Part shown: piece after piece, positions 18,905-26,756 of the stretch
How the letters are laid out: each line of letters starts with the position of its first letter
How positions within the stretch are numbered: position 1 is the stretch's first letter
DNA from: Roseiarcus sp963794155
GTDB taxonomy: Bacteria; Pseudomonadota; Alphaproteobacteria; Rhizobiales; Beijerinckiaceae
Direction: 5' to 3'
DNA length: 64,000 nt
Assembly: GCA_963794155.1 (NCBI GenBank)
Contig: CAWCCX010000012.1
Coordinates: 62,001-126,000 of the forward strand
Position numbers and translations under genes: made by a program
Notes under the pieces: model-generated
Database searches by the model: none
What the model saw: only the letters and a program-made list of their open reading frames with translations
Told to the model about the DNA's origin: nothing

Positions 18905-20200
18905 CTAAGCCGCCTCGCTCTCGATCGGCAGGAGATGTCCGGTGACCGCCGGCTTGTGATCGAGCCAGCGGCGGGCCGCTTCGATCACCGTCTCCGGCGT
19001 AACCGCCTCGATCCGCGCCGGCCATTCCTCGACGTCGCGGAGCGTCTGGCCAATCGCCAGCGACGAACCGTACCAGCGGGCGAGGTCCGACTGGCTGTCG
19101 CGGGCGTAAGTCGCGTCGGCGACGAGGCGGGTCTTGGCCCGCTCGAGGTCGCCCAAGTCGACGCCCTCATGCAGGAACTTGGCCAGCGCGCGGTCGAACG
19201 CCTTGTCGAGCGTCTCGAGCGCAACCCCAGGCGCCGGGGTCATGTTGACGATGAACCGGCTCTGGTCGACCGCGGTGCCGTGATAATAGGCCCAGGCCGA
19301 GACCGCGAGTTTCTCCTCGATCACCAGCGTGCGGTAGAGGAGGCTCGTCTGGCCGCCGCCGAGGAGATGGCCGAGCACTTCGAGCGCTTCGGCTTCGCCT
19401 TCCTTTGCGGTGCGGGCGGAGGGGGCGAGATAGTGCCGCTGCCAGCCGGGCTGCTCGACCTTGTCGTCGGCGACCGTGACCACCCGGCTCGCGACCGTCG
19501 GCGGCTCCATCGGCCGCACGCGCTCGGGCTTCGCCCCGCGCGGCTTGATCTTGCCGTAGGTCTTGTCCGCAAGCGTGCGGGCCTCTCCCGCCTCGACGTC
19601 GCCCGCCACGACGAGAATGGCGTTTTCGGGCGTATAGAACCGCCGGTAATAAGCGAATGCGTCCTCGCGCTTCAGGCCCTCGATCTCGTGCCCCCAGCCG
19701 ATGACCGGAATCCCGTAGGGATGGTGGGTGAAGAGGGTCGCCTGCACCGCTTCGCCGAGCTGCGCGCCGGGGTCGCTGTCGTAATGCATGCGCCGCTCCT
19801 CGAGCACCACGTCGCGCTCGGGGGCGACGATGTCGTCGGTGAGGGTGAGGCCGGTCATCCGGTCGGCCTCGAACTCCATGCAGGCTTTGAGGTGCTGCTT
19901 GGCGACCTGCTGGAAATAGGCGGTGAAATCGTTGCTGGTGAACGCGTTCTCCTGGCCGCCGACCTCGGAGACGAATTCCGAGAACTCGCCCTTGGGATGG
20001 CTCTTGGTGCCCTTGAACATCAGGTGTTCGAGGAAGTGGGCGATCCCCGACTTCCCCGGCGGATCGTCGGCCGACCCGTTGCGGTACCAGACCATGTGGG
20101 TGACGACGGGGGCGCGATGATCGGGAATGACGATCACGTCGAGGCCGTTGGCAAGGGTGAAATGCGCGACCTTGGCCGCTGGCTGAACATGAGACGTCAT
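18905..20200 (-). CDS. Zinc-dependent M16 family peptidase
   Basis: Catalytic M16 metallopeptidase of 431 residues. The inverted zinc motif is present in SGIAHFLEHLMFKGT, with downstream NAFTSNDFTAYFQ and the C-terminal GGGQTSLLYRTLV. The ATG at 20200 (MTSHVQPAAK) is chosen because family homology (FTLANGLDVIVIPDHRAPVV) starts right after; the frame is open to 20719 but would overlap the hydrolase gene. No signal peptide is evident at this start, although many relatives are periplasmic. It lies 59 bases upstream of the HxxEH-less partner, forming a two-gene unit. Confidence 0.9.
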   Translation of the reverse strand: MTSHVQPAAKVAHFTLANGLDVIVIPDHRAPVVTHMVWYRNGSADDPPGKSGIAHFLEHLMFKGTKSHPKGEFSEFVSEVGGQENAFTSNDFTAYFQQVAKQHLKACMEFEADRMTGLTLTDDIVAPERDVVLEERRMHYDSDPGAQLGEAVQATLFTHHPYGIPVIGWGHEIEGLKREDAFAYYRRFYTPENAILVVAGDVEAGEARTLADKTYGKIKPRGAKPERVRPMEPPTVASRVVTVADDKVEQPGWQRHYLAPSARTAKEGEAEALEVLGHLLGGGQTSLLYRTLVIEEKLAVSAWAYYHGTAVDQSRFIVNMTPAPGVALETLDKAFDRALAKFLHEGVDLGDLERAKTRLVADATYARDSQSDLARWYGSSLAIGQTLRDVEEWPARIEAVTPETVIEAARRWLDHKPAVTGHLLPIESEAA

Positions 20201-20382
20201 CAGAGCTCGTTTTTCGTGTCTCGGACCCTCGCCGCCGATAAGGCCGCTGCGCGGCCCAATCGTGACGATCCCGCGACATATAGGGCGCCGCCGCGCGGCT
20301 TGCGAGTCGGAGGAAGCGCCGAATTCCGGAGGACCCTGAGAGGCAGGCGTCTCCGTACGGGCATGTCGGCGGTCTGCGCCGA

Positions 20383-21249
20383 TCAAGCCTCGCCCGTCCG
20401 TCCGCCCGCATAGCCGCGGCGCCAGCTTCCCTGCTCGACGGCGCTGAAAAATGCCGCGACCTGAGCATTGAACGCCCCCGGCTCTTCGAGATTGATCGCG
20501 TGGCCGCTGTTGGGGCACATCCACAGGCCGGCGTTGGGAAGGGCTGATTTCAGCATCAGGTTCGTCTCGACGCACGGTTCGTCTTCGTCGCCCACCGCCA
20601 GCAGGACGGGAATCGTCATCCGCGAGAATTGATCGCGAAAGTCGTACAATGAGGGCCGCAACGCCTGGTAGCGCGCCACCGTATTCGCCATGCCGCGCGG
20701 CGAATGCTGGCCAAGGCAATCGACGAATTCCCGCCAGCCGCGCGGGTCCTTGTGTTTCAACTGGACGCGGTTCGGATTGTGCGCCATTTCTTGCGCCATC
20801 GCCGCCATGCCACGCTCGATAAATCCCTGCGCGAGCGCCCTTGACTGTTCCTGCCAGGCCGAACGCGCCGACGGCGGCGAACCGGACCCGACCCCGGCGG
20901 CGACAATGGCGTCGGCTTTCTCCGGAAATCTGAGCCCAAACTGGAGCGCCGCATAGGCGCCCATACTCAGCCCAACGACGTGGGCGCGCTCGATCGCGAG
21001 ACCCTGCATGACGGCGGCGATGTCGTTGACCGAAAACTCCCAGCCGTAGAGATCCGCGTCCTCAGGAACATCGCTCGGCGGATATCCGCGGGCATTGTAA
21101 GTGATGCAGCGGTAGGCGCGAGAGAAGAAGCGGACCTGGGACTCCCATTGACGGCAGTCGGAGCCGAACTCGTGGACAAAAACGACCGGGCGCCCGCCGC
21201 CCGTATCCTCGACATAGAGTTTGATCCCGGATGCGTCGACATAAGGCAT
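20383..21249 (-). CDS. Alpha/beta fold hydrolase
   Basis: A 288-residue alpha/beta hydrolase. The oxyanion region VVFVHEFGSD, the nucleophile elbow GLSMGAYAAL, the acid-bearing strand LLAVGDEDEPC and the catalytic His in NSGHAINLEEPGAFN are all in the right order. The layout resembles 3-oxoadipate enol-lactonase and related esterases, but no residue pattern fixes the substrate. It reads on the reverse strand, upstream of and separate from the M16 pair. Confidence 0.85.
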   Translation of the reverse strand: MPYVDASGIKLYVEDTGGGRPVVFVHEFGSDCRQWESQVRFFSRAYRCITYNARGYPPSDVPEDADLYGWEFSVNDIAAVMQGLAIERAHVVGLSMGAYAALQFGLRFPEKADAIVAAGVGSGSPPSARSAWQEQSRALAQGFIERGMAAMAQEMAHNPNRVQLKHKDPRGWREFVDCLGQHSPRGMANTVARYQALRPSLYDFRDQFSRMTIPVLLAVGDEDEPCVETNLMLKSALPNAGLWMCPNSGHAINLEEPGAFNAQVAAFFSAVEQGSWRRGYAGGRTGEA

Positions 21250-21330
21250 CGCGGCGCTCCTCCCTTTTGTGGCTGTTGCGGCGGCGCTTGACTCAATCCC
21301 ACACCGCGCCGGCCGCGGGGATTTCGGAAT

Positions 21331-21738
21331 TCATGGGCTCACGCCTTCCATAAACGGATTGACGATCATGCAGTCGCCGAAGCGCCGGCCGTGCTGAAAA
21401 TCCTCGCTATAGAGCGTCTCGCAGCCCGCCTCGATCGCGGCGGCGAGGATCAAGGCGTCGTAGAATGCTAAGCCGTGGTCACGCGCGAGCTCTACGGCAC
21501 TCGCGTGCGTAGAGGAAGTGATCGGTACAATATCGTGAAACCAATCGCGAATGACGCCGAGCGCGGCCTCGATGTCCGCCCAGGGGCGCCGGCGCTTTTT
21601 GTGAGCGACATGCGTGAATTCGTTGAGCACCTGGGCGCTGATGACGCCGCCTCTTGCGAGAACTTCGAGGGCGCGCTCGCGCTTCTCCACAACCAGAAAC
21701 GCGTAGACAAGAACGTTCGAGTCGAAGAACGAGCTCAA
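21331..21738 (-). CDS. PIN domain toxin (VapC-like ribonuclease)
   Basis: A 135-residue PIN-domain protein. The acidic metal site is present: FFDSNVLVYAF near the start, LNEF in the middle, AFYDALILAAA and YSEDFQHG near the end. Family members cleave specific RNAs and are held in check by a neighbouring antitoxin. Its ATG overlaps the stop of the MazE-like gene by four bases, the normal antitoxin-then-toxin order. The RNA target cannot be read from sequence. Confidence 0.88.
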   Translation of the reverse strand: MSSFFDSNVLVYAFLVVEKRERALEVLARGGVISAQVLNEFTHVAHKKRRRPWADIEAALGVIRDWFHDIVPITSSTHASAVELARDHGLAFYDALILAAAIEAGCETLYSEDFQHGRRFGDCMIVNPFMEGVSP

Positions 21739-21965
21739 CGGTCGTTCGCTTCGTCACGATCGAACTTGTAGCCCTCCGGAGCGGGCCAGTTGAACTGCTC
21801 CATCGCTTTCAGGAACTCCGCCCGCCGGTCGCGCTTCTCGACAACGATCTCGTTCTTGCTGGCGGCGACGATGCTCAGTTCGTCCCCAGGCGCAAGATGA
21901 AGCTCGTCGACGAGCGCCTTGGGTAGTCTGACCGCCAGACTGTTTCCCCATTTCGCGACGTGCAT
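21735..21965 (-). CDS. AbrB/MazE-type antitoxin
   Basis: A 76-residue SpoVT-AbrB domain protein: AKWGNSLAVRLPKALVDEL, then APGDELSIVAAS, followed by a charged C-terminal tail (KFDRDEANDR) likely to bind the PIN toxin encoded immediately downstream. The fold dimerises and binds DNA, so it probably represses its own promoter. It closely resembles the next antitoxin gene at 22005-22235, which points to tandem duplication. Confidence 0.87.
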   Translation of the reverse strand: MHVAKWGNSLAVRLPKALVDELHLAPGDELSIVAASKNEIVVEKRDRRAEFLKAMEQFNWPAPEGYKFDRDEANDR

Positions 21966-22004
21966 GTAAATCTCCCATAGGCGGCGCGAGGCCGTCCTGC
22001 GGCG

Positions 22005-22235
22005 CTACCGCTCGTTGGCTTCTTCGCGACCGAATTTGCAGTCGGACGGAAGCGTGACCCGCATCGACGCCAGCCGCGCGAGCGCCTGCTTGCGGCGCTC
22101 GTCCTTGACGACCGCCAGACGCTCCCGGGTGGCGTCGACGACCTCGAGTTCGTCGCCAGCCGCCAAGGAGAGTTCGTCGACCAGCGCCTTGGGCAGCCTG
22201 ATAGCGAGACTGTTCCCCCATCTGGCGACGCGCAT
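22005..22235 (-). CDS. Second AbrB/MazE-type antitoxin (tandem paralogue)
   Basis: Another 76-residue SpoVT-AbrB protein, with ARWGNSLAIRLPKALVDEL and KFGREEANER in positions equivalent to those of its neighbour. The central part has diverged more (ELEVVDATRERLAVV against ELSIVAASKNEIVVE). It lacks a toxin gene of its own, because only one PIN gene follows the pair. It may have lost its toxin, or both antitoxins may act on the same partner or operator. About 40 bases separate the two genes. Confidence 0.85.
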   Translation of the reverse strand: MRVARWGNSLAIRLPKALVDELSLAAGDELEVVDATRERLAVVKDERRKQALARLASMRVTLPSDCKFGREEANER

Positions 22236-22629
22236 GATATCCTCGGTTGATAAACGTCAAGTCGTGTATATGGCGCCCGCCATATCAAGGCCGGACGGGC
22301 CCGTCAACGCTCGGATTGTTCAACGTCAGCCTTGGCCATGCGCGAGGAGCCGGACTCAATCACTCCCGGCGAATGCTCCCCGCAGGGCGAAATCTTGGCG
22401 CCATGCGCTCCTTGCATGGATTAGGCGGCGACGTCGCGCCACAATTCCCGAGCGCGGAACAAGGACGTTATCGGGCTGGAACAGGGAAAATAACCGCCGG
22501 AACAGGGAACACCAGACGCCATTCCACGATCTTGCCCCAATCCGCGCCTCGGCCGCGGCGCCCATGTCCGGGCTGCATGGATCGCGGGCTCAAAAAGCGG
22601 CGCGGGCGCCTCGTGCATGGCCCACCAAC
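22236..22629. other. Intergenic stretch with short direct repeats
   Basis: About 390 bases without a supportable gene. GGAACAGGGA occurs twice, at 22478-22487 and 22499-22508, in the context ggaacagggaaaataaccgccggaacagggaa. Short frames on both strands look like chance. The antitoxin promoter should lie near 22236-22290, where gttgataaacgtcaagtcg is comparatively A/T-rich. Confidence 0.4.
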
Positions 22630-23316
22630 TCATTCGTCGAGGCCTTCGGCGCGGCGCCAGTCGATGAGCAACGTGCGACGCGCCTTCGGCGGGCGCTCGT
22701 CGAGCACCCCGACCTTTTCCATCCGGTCGAGGCGGAAATGCCGGAAGGCCTCGCGCGTCTCGCACCAGGCGGCGAGCATCCGAGCATGGTCGAAGAAGCC
22801 GAGCGCGACCGGCCAGACGACCCGGGTCGTCGAGCGGCCGCCTTTGTCGATATAGGCGAGCTTGAGCTTGCGCTCGGCGCCGAGCGCCTCCCGGACCAGC
22901 GGCAGGCTCGCCGCCTCCCGCGCGCTCAGCGCGCTCGCGCCGGCGAGCAGCGTCGGCCAGTCGAGCGCCTCCGCCCGCTCGGGCGGCAGGACGGCGGCGA
23001 TCTTGGCGAGCGCGCCGCGCGCCGCCCGCTTGAGGCCCTCGTCGGCCCGGCCCTCGACCCAGGCTGCGCCGAGCGCCAGCGCCTCGACCTCCTCGAGGCT
23101 GAACATGAGCGGCGGCAGGGTGAAGCCGGGCCTCAGCACATAGCCGAGCCCCGCCTCGCCCTCGATCCGCGCCCCTTGGGCCTTCAAGGCCTCGATGTCG
23201 CGGTAGAGCGTGCGCAGCGACACCCCGAGCTCATCCGCCAGCGCTTGGCCCGCGACTGGGCGGCGGCGGAGGCGAAGGCTCTGCATGAGCTCGAGCAGCC
23301 GCTCGGCGCGGGACAT
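22630..23316 (-). CDS. YafY-type transcriptional regulator (HTH-11 and WYL domains)
   Basis: A 228-residue regulator. The N-terminal winged helix is ERLLELMQSLRLRRRPVAGQALADELGVSLRTLYRDIEAL. The C-terminal WYL-type ligand domain includes LKLAYIDKGGRSTTRVVWPVALGFF and WCETREAFRHFRLDRM. WYL proteins sense nucleotides or other small ligands and occur near stress and defence genes, but nothing here identifies the target. It starts 17 bases before the lipoprotein gene on the same strand, so the two may be co-transcribed. Confidence 0.87.
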   Translation of the reverse strand: MSRAERLLELMQSLRLRRRPVAGQALADELGVSLRTLYRDIEALKAQGARIEGEAGLGYVLRPGFTLPPLMFSLEEVEALALGAAWVEGRADEGLKRAARGALAKIAAVLPPERAEALDWPTLLAGASALSAREAASLPLVREALGAERKLKLAYIDKGGRSTTRVVWPVALGFFDHARMLAAWCETREAFRHFRLDRMEKVGVLDERPPKARRTLLIDWRRAEGLDE

Positions 23317-23332
23317 TGCTTAACCCCACCCG

Positions 23333-23731
23333 TCAGGGCGCTTTCACGCAAGCCTCGACCGGGAACAGGCATTCCTGGCCGAGCGGCAGCGGCTCGCCGT
23401 CCCCGCCGGCATAGCTCACCTGGCTCACTCGGGCGTTGGTCATCACCAGCTTGACTTCGCAGGTTCCCGGCCGCCCGAACGGCGGCAGGTTGGTATTGAG
23501 GAGGATCGCCCATTGCGGTCCATAGCCGCGCGTTTCACCATCGGCATAGGTCCAGATCTCGGTCGCCTGGCCGGCCGGTGCGCGATTGAGCGGCGGGCCG
23601 AGACAGGCGCGGATGTCGCGCGCCTTAAGCCCGATCATCGACTGCTGCGCGACCTGGTCGGTTTCGAGGGGTTCGCATCCCTCCAGCGCCAGCACGGCGA
23701 GGAGGCCAAGCGTCGCGACCGATTTGCTCAT
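23333..23731 (-). CDS. Small outer-membrane-assembly-like lipoprotein
   Basis: A 132-residue predicted lipoprotein. The start at 23731 follows GAGGA and gives a signal (VATLGLLAVLAL) ending at LEGC; the open frame to 23785 adds a charged leader that would disrupt it. The body has MIGLKARDIRACLGPP and EIWTY, a pattern like SmpA/BamE-type folds where a G-PP turn precedes a beta-strand. The resemblance is slight, so no function is claimed. Two further Cys near the C-terminus (CEV, CLFPVEACV) may form disulfides. Confidence 0.75.
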   Translation of the reverse strand: MSKSVATLGLLAVLALEGCEPLETDQVAQQSMIGLKARDIRACLGPPLNRAPAGQATEIWTYADGETRGYGPQWAILLNTNLPPFGRPGTCEVKLVMTNARVSQVSYAGGDGEPLPLGQECLFPVEACVKAP

Positions 23732-23797
23732 GCGCTTCCTCGAGGATTCGCGCCGGACGTTCGCCCAATCGCGCGTGTTTGACAATGCGGGCTCAAA

Positions 23798-24367
23798 TCA
23801 CGTCGCCGTCGGCGCGCCGGCCTCAAAGATCGCGATCCGCGTATCGCCGTATATCCGCTCGTCGACGCGGACGAGACCGGCCGGCGCGGCGACTTCGGCC
23901 TTGACCGATTCCTCGACGACGCAGAGCCCGTTCGGCTCGAGCCAGCCTCCATCGACGAGCGAGGCGAGCGCCGGCAGAGCGAGACCCTGTCCGTAAGGCG
24001 GGTCGAGAAAGGCGAGCGCGAACGGCCCCGCGGCCGGCGCCGAACCCAGCCTGGTCGCGTCAGCGCGCCAGATGCGGGTTGATCCGCCGAGCGCGAACGC
24101 CTCGACATTGGCGCGAATGAGGGCGCGCGCCTCGGCGCCGTTGTCGATGAAGAGCGCGAAGCGGGCGCCGCGCGACAGCGCCTCGATCGCCAGCGCCCCC
24201 GATCCGGCAAAGAGGTCAACAACGCGCGCGCCCTCGATACGGCCGGGGAATCGATGCTCGAGAATGTCGAAGATCAACTCCCGCAGCCGCTCCGAGGTCG
24301 GACGGATGGCGCGCGACGACGGGGCCGAAAGCACGCGGCCCTTAAATCGGCCGCCGACAATCCGCAT
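23798..24367 (-). CDS. rsmD: 16S rRNA (guanine(966)-N(2))-methyltransferase
   Basis: RsmD of 189 residues, an AdoMet-dependent enzyme that modifies G966 of 16S rRNA during 30S assembly. The start MRIVGGRFKGRVL is the family hallmark. It is followed by RPTSERLRELIFDIL, the AdoMet-binding VVDLFAGSGALAIEALSRG and the catalytic DPPYG motif. It follows the rluB-like gene by three bases on the same strand, a common pairing in alphaproteobacteria. Confidence 0.95.
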   Translation of the reverse strand: MRIVGGRFKGRVLSAPSSRAIRPTSERLRELIFDILEHRFPGRIEGARVVDLFAGSGALAIEALSRGARFALFIDNGAEARALIRANVEAFALGGSTRIWRADATRLGSAPAAGPFALAFLDPPYGQGLALPALASLVDGGWLEPNGLCVVEESVKAEVAAPAGLVRVDERIYGDTRIAIFEAGAPTAT

Positions 24368-24370
24368 CGG

Positions 24371-26023
24371 TCACGGCTTCCGCGGCGGGCGGCGCGGGCC
24401 GCCTGCGCCTCTCCGCGGTCCCTTGCCAAGCGGCCCGTAGGGTCGCCCCGGCGCGGAGCGAACGCCCGACGGTCCGCCGCCGTTGCCTGTCTCGCGGCTT
24501 TGGCCCCGCGGCCGGTCAAACTCGCGCTCGCCTTTGCGTTGATCCGCGGAGCGGTCGAAGCGGCGCGCACGCGCGGCGCTGTCGCGCGCCTCCGTGCGTG
24601 GCCCGGGCGGCTTGAATTCGGAGCGCGGTCCGCGGTCCTTGGCGTCCGCGAGCGGCGGCCGGCTCTCGCCGGCGCGATCATGCTTCCGGCTCTGCGGTCG
24701 GTCGAAGGCACGCTCGCGCGGGCCGCCCACGCGTCTCTCGGGGCGCTCGGTGCGCGGCTCGAATTCTGCGCGGCGGCCGTCTTCCGGATGGTCCGAGCGC
24801 GGGAACCGCTCGCGCTCTTTCCCGCCGCGTTTGCCGGCGCCGCGACCTGCTCCGTGTGGCTTGCGGGTTTCGGCGGCGGCGCGCCTCCGCGCTTCCTCTC
24901 GGGTTGGTGAAATGCGTTCGACCACAATTGTCCGCCCCTTGCGGTCGCGCGTGGCGCTGCGCTCGATGCGCTTGCGTGTCTTCGCCGCGTCGGCGGCGAT
25001 CTCCGCCCGCAGGCGCGATACGTGCTTGCGGCGGGGCTCGGGCGTCGACCGCGCTGGCGGCGGGCGGCGCGCCGGGGCGTCAGGGTCGAACCGTCGCTCC
25101 CGTTCCTCGCCGCGCCCACGCTGCGTGTTCCGATCGGGCTTAGAGTCCCCGGAGCGCTCGCGGGCTGCGCCCGCGCGCCGGGCGCCCCGCTCGTCCGCGC
25201 TCGGCTCTGTGGGCGTTGGGGCGTCGCGAGCGATCAGCGGCGCGTCGAAATTGGCTTGGGCTTCCCTAGCGAGCTTCACGCCCAATTGGTCGCGCAGCAC
25301 CCGGGTGCGCACTTCCGCCGCCTCGCCCTCGGCGAGGTCGCCGAGCTCGAACGGGCCGAAGGAGATGCGGATCAGGCGGTTGACCGCGAGCCCCAGGTGC
25401 TCGAGCACCTTCTTGATCTCGCGGTTCTTTCCCTCTCTCAGGCCCAACGTGATCCAGACGTTCGAGCCCTGCTCGCGGTCAAGCCTGGCTTCGATGCCCA
25501 GATAGGCGACGCCGTCGATGGTGATCCCGCTGCTTAAAGCATCGAGCGCCGCCCGATCGATGTTCCCGTGCGCGCGCACGCGATAGCGGCGCAGCCAGCC
25601 GGTCGACGGCAGCTCCAGCACCCGCGCCAGTCCGCCGTCGTTGGTGAGGAGCAGCAGCCCTTCGGTGTTGATGTCGAGCCGGCCGACCGCGACCACGCGG
25701 GGCAGGCCGGGCGGCAGCGCGTCGAAAACCGTCGGCCGGCCCTCCGGGTCGCGCGCGGTGGTGACCAACCCCCGAGGCTTGTGAAACAGAAAGAGTCGCG
25801 TGCGCTCGGCGGCGCCGAGCCGCTTGCCGTCGACGCGCACGTCGTCGGCTTCGCTGACGTTGAAAGCGGGGCTCAGGAGCACTTCACCGTTGACGCTCAC
25901 CCGCCCCTCGGCGATCCAGGCCTCGGCGTCGCGGCGGGAGCAAACGCCGGCTCGCGCCATGACCTTGGCGATCCGTTGGCCGGCGCGGACCGGCGAGACT
26001 TCGTGCTTCGTTTCGTCGCTCAT
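24371..26023 (-). CDS. rluB: rRNA pseudouridine synthase with long Arg-rich tail (RluB-like)
   Basis: Pseudouridine synthase of the RsuA/RluB group, 550 residues. An S4 RNA-binding domain (VMARAGVCSRRDAEAWIAEGRV) is followed by the catalytic domain with VGRLDINTEGLLLLTNDG, where the Asp is the nucleophile, and by GKNREIKKVLEHLGL. After about residue 260 the protein becomes a low-complexity tail of nearly 290 residues rich in Arg, Glu, Gly and Pro. Such tails on RluB are common in Rhizobiales and probably bind RNA or are disordered. Start ATG at 26023; an open frame continues to 26134 in Arg-rich noise. Confidence 0.93.
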   Translation of the reverse strand: MSDETKHEVSPVRAGQRIAKVMARAGVCSRRDAEAWIAEGRVSVNGEVLLSPAFNVSEADDVRVDGKRLGAAERTRLFLFHKPRGLVTTARDPEGRPTVFDALPPGLPRVVAVGRLDINTEGLLLLTNDGGLARVLELPSTGWLRRYRVRAHGNIDRAALDALSSGITIDGVAYLGIEARLDREQGSNVWITLGLREGKNREIKKVLEHLGLAVNRLIRISFGPFELGDLAEGEAAEVRTRVLRDQLGVKLAREAQANFDAPLIARDAPTPTEPSADERGARRAGAARERSGDSKPDRNTQRGRGEERERRFDPDAPARRPPPARSTPEPRRKHVSRLRAEIAADAAKTRKRIERSATRDRKGRTIVVERISPTREEARRRAAAETRKPHGAGRGAGKRGGKERERFPRSDHPEDGRRAEFEPRTERPERRVGGPRERAFDRPQSRKHDRAGESRPPLADAKDRGPRSEFKPPGPRTEARDSAARARRFDRSADQRKGEREFDRPRGQSRETGNGGGPSGVRSAPGRPYGPLGKGPRRGAGGPRRPPRKP

Positions 26024-26154
26024 GCTCGCTTCGTTTCGTCGCCCGCGCCCGCGTTGCCGTCGGCGGCCGCTTGTCCTAAGCCCGAACGCGCCGCGCCGCC
26101 AACCGAAAAGCGCTTGGCGTCGGCGAAAGCGCAAGGCCGGGGCGGAGCCCGATC

Positions 26155-26619
26155 ATGTCGAGCGATGAGCGAATGGGCGGCGATCCGATGAGCGTGGCCT
26201 TCGCCGAGGCCCGTTCCGCCGAGCGGCGTGGCGAGACGCCGATCGGAGCCGCGATCGTTAGCGGCGAACTTGTGATCGCGAGCGGCGGGAATCGCACCCG
26301 CGAACTCAACGATCCGACCGCGCATGCCGAAATGCTCGTCATCCGCGAGGCCGCGGCGATACTTGGCTCCGAACGGCTGGCCGGTTGCGATCTCTATGCG
26401 ACGCTGGAGCCATGCGCGATGTGCGCCGGCGCGATCTCCCTGGCTCGCCTGCGCCGTCTCTATTACGCCGCCCCGGATCCTAAAGGCGGTGCGGTCGACA
26501 ACGGGCCGCGCTTCTTCCATCAGCCGACCTGCCACCACGCGCCGGAGGTCTACGGCGGGGTCCGCGAGAGCGAGGCGGCGGCGATGCTGCGGAAGTTCTT
26601 CTCCGCCAGGCGCCTGTAG
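26155..26619 (+). CDS. tadA: tRNA(adenine34) deaminase TadA
   Basis: A 154-residue zinc deaminase that converts A34 of tRNA-Arg(ACG) to inosine. The active-site motifs are TAHAEMLVIREAA (His ligand and proton-shuttling Glu) and EPCAMCAGAI (two Cys ligands). Met codons at residues 7 and 12 are alternative starts closer to the usual N-terminus (MSVAFAEARSAERRGETPIGA). It diverges from the rluB gene and is followed by two adjacent perfect hairpins at 26619-26661. Confidence 0.95.
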   Translation: MSSDERMGGDPMSVAFAEARSAERRGETPIGAAIVSGELVIASGGNRTRELNDPTAHAEMLVIREAAAILGSERLAGCDLYATLEPCAMCAGAISLARLRRLYYAAPDPKGGAVDNGPRFFHQPTCHHAPEVYGGVRESEAAAMLRKFFSARRL

Positions 26620-26661
26620 CCGCGGTCGCCGACCGCGGCAGACGCGATCAATGATCGCGTC
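26619..26661. other. Two back-to-back perfect inverted repeats after tadA
   Basis: GCCGCGGTCG (26619-26628) pairs with CGACCGCGGC (26630-26639). Directly after it, GACGCGATCA (26641-26650) pairs with TGATCGCGTC (26652-26661). Both stems are perfect and ten bases long with almost no loop. No T-run follows, so they are not standard intrinsic terminators. They could stabilise the tadA 3' end, serve as protein-binding palindromes or form a leader structure of the next gene. Confidence 0.6.
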
Positions 26662-26756
26662 GACAGGGCGGACGTTTATGTCTCCGGTTGCCAAAACCTC
26701 GCGCGGCGTGAGAGCATCGCGCTCAAGCAATGGTCGTCCGTTCAGAGGGAGGAACC

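Noticed and set aside
18848..20413. 520-codon forward frame opposite the catalytic M16 peptidase
   Set aside because: The reverse frame has the HFLEH motif and full family conservation; the forward frame has none.
22442..22520. Repeated GGAACAGGGA as a possible mobile element end
   Set aside because: Only two short copies, no inverted ends, no target duplication and no transposase remnant; recorded only as a short direct repeat.
24594..25537. Forward Ser/Arg-rich and Gly/Ala-rich frames opposite rluB
   Set aside because: These are complements of the low-complexity Arg-rich RluB tail and carry no recognisable domain.
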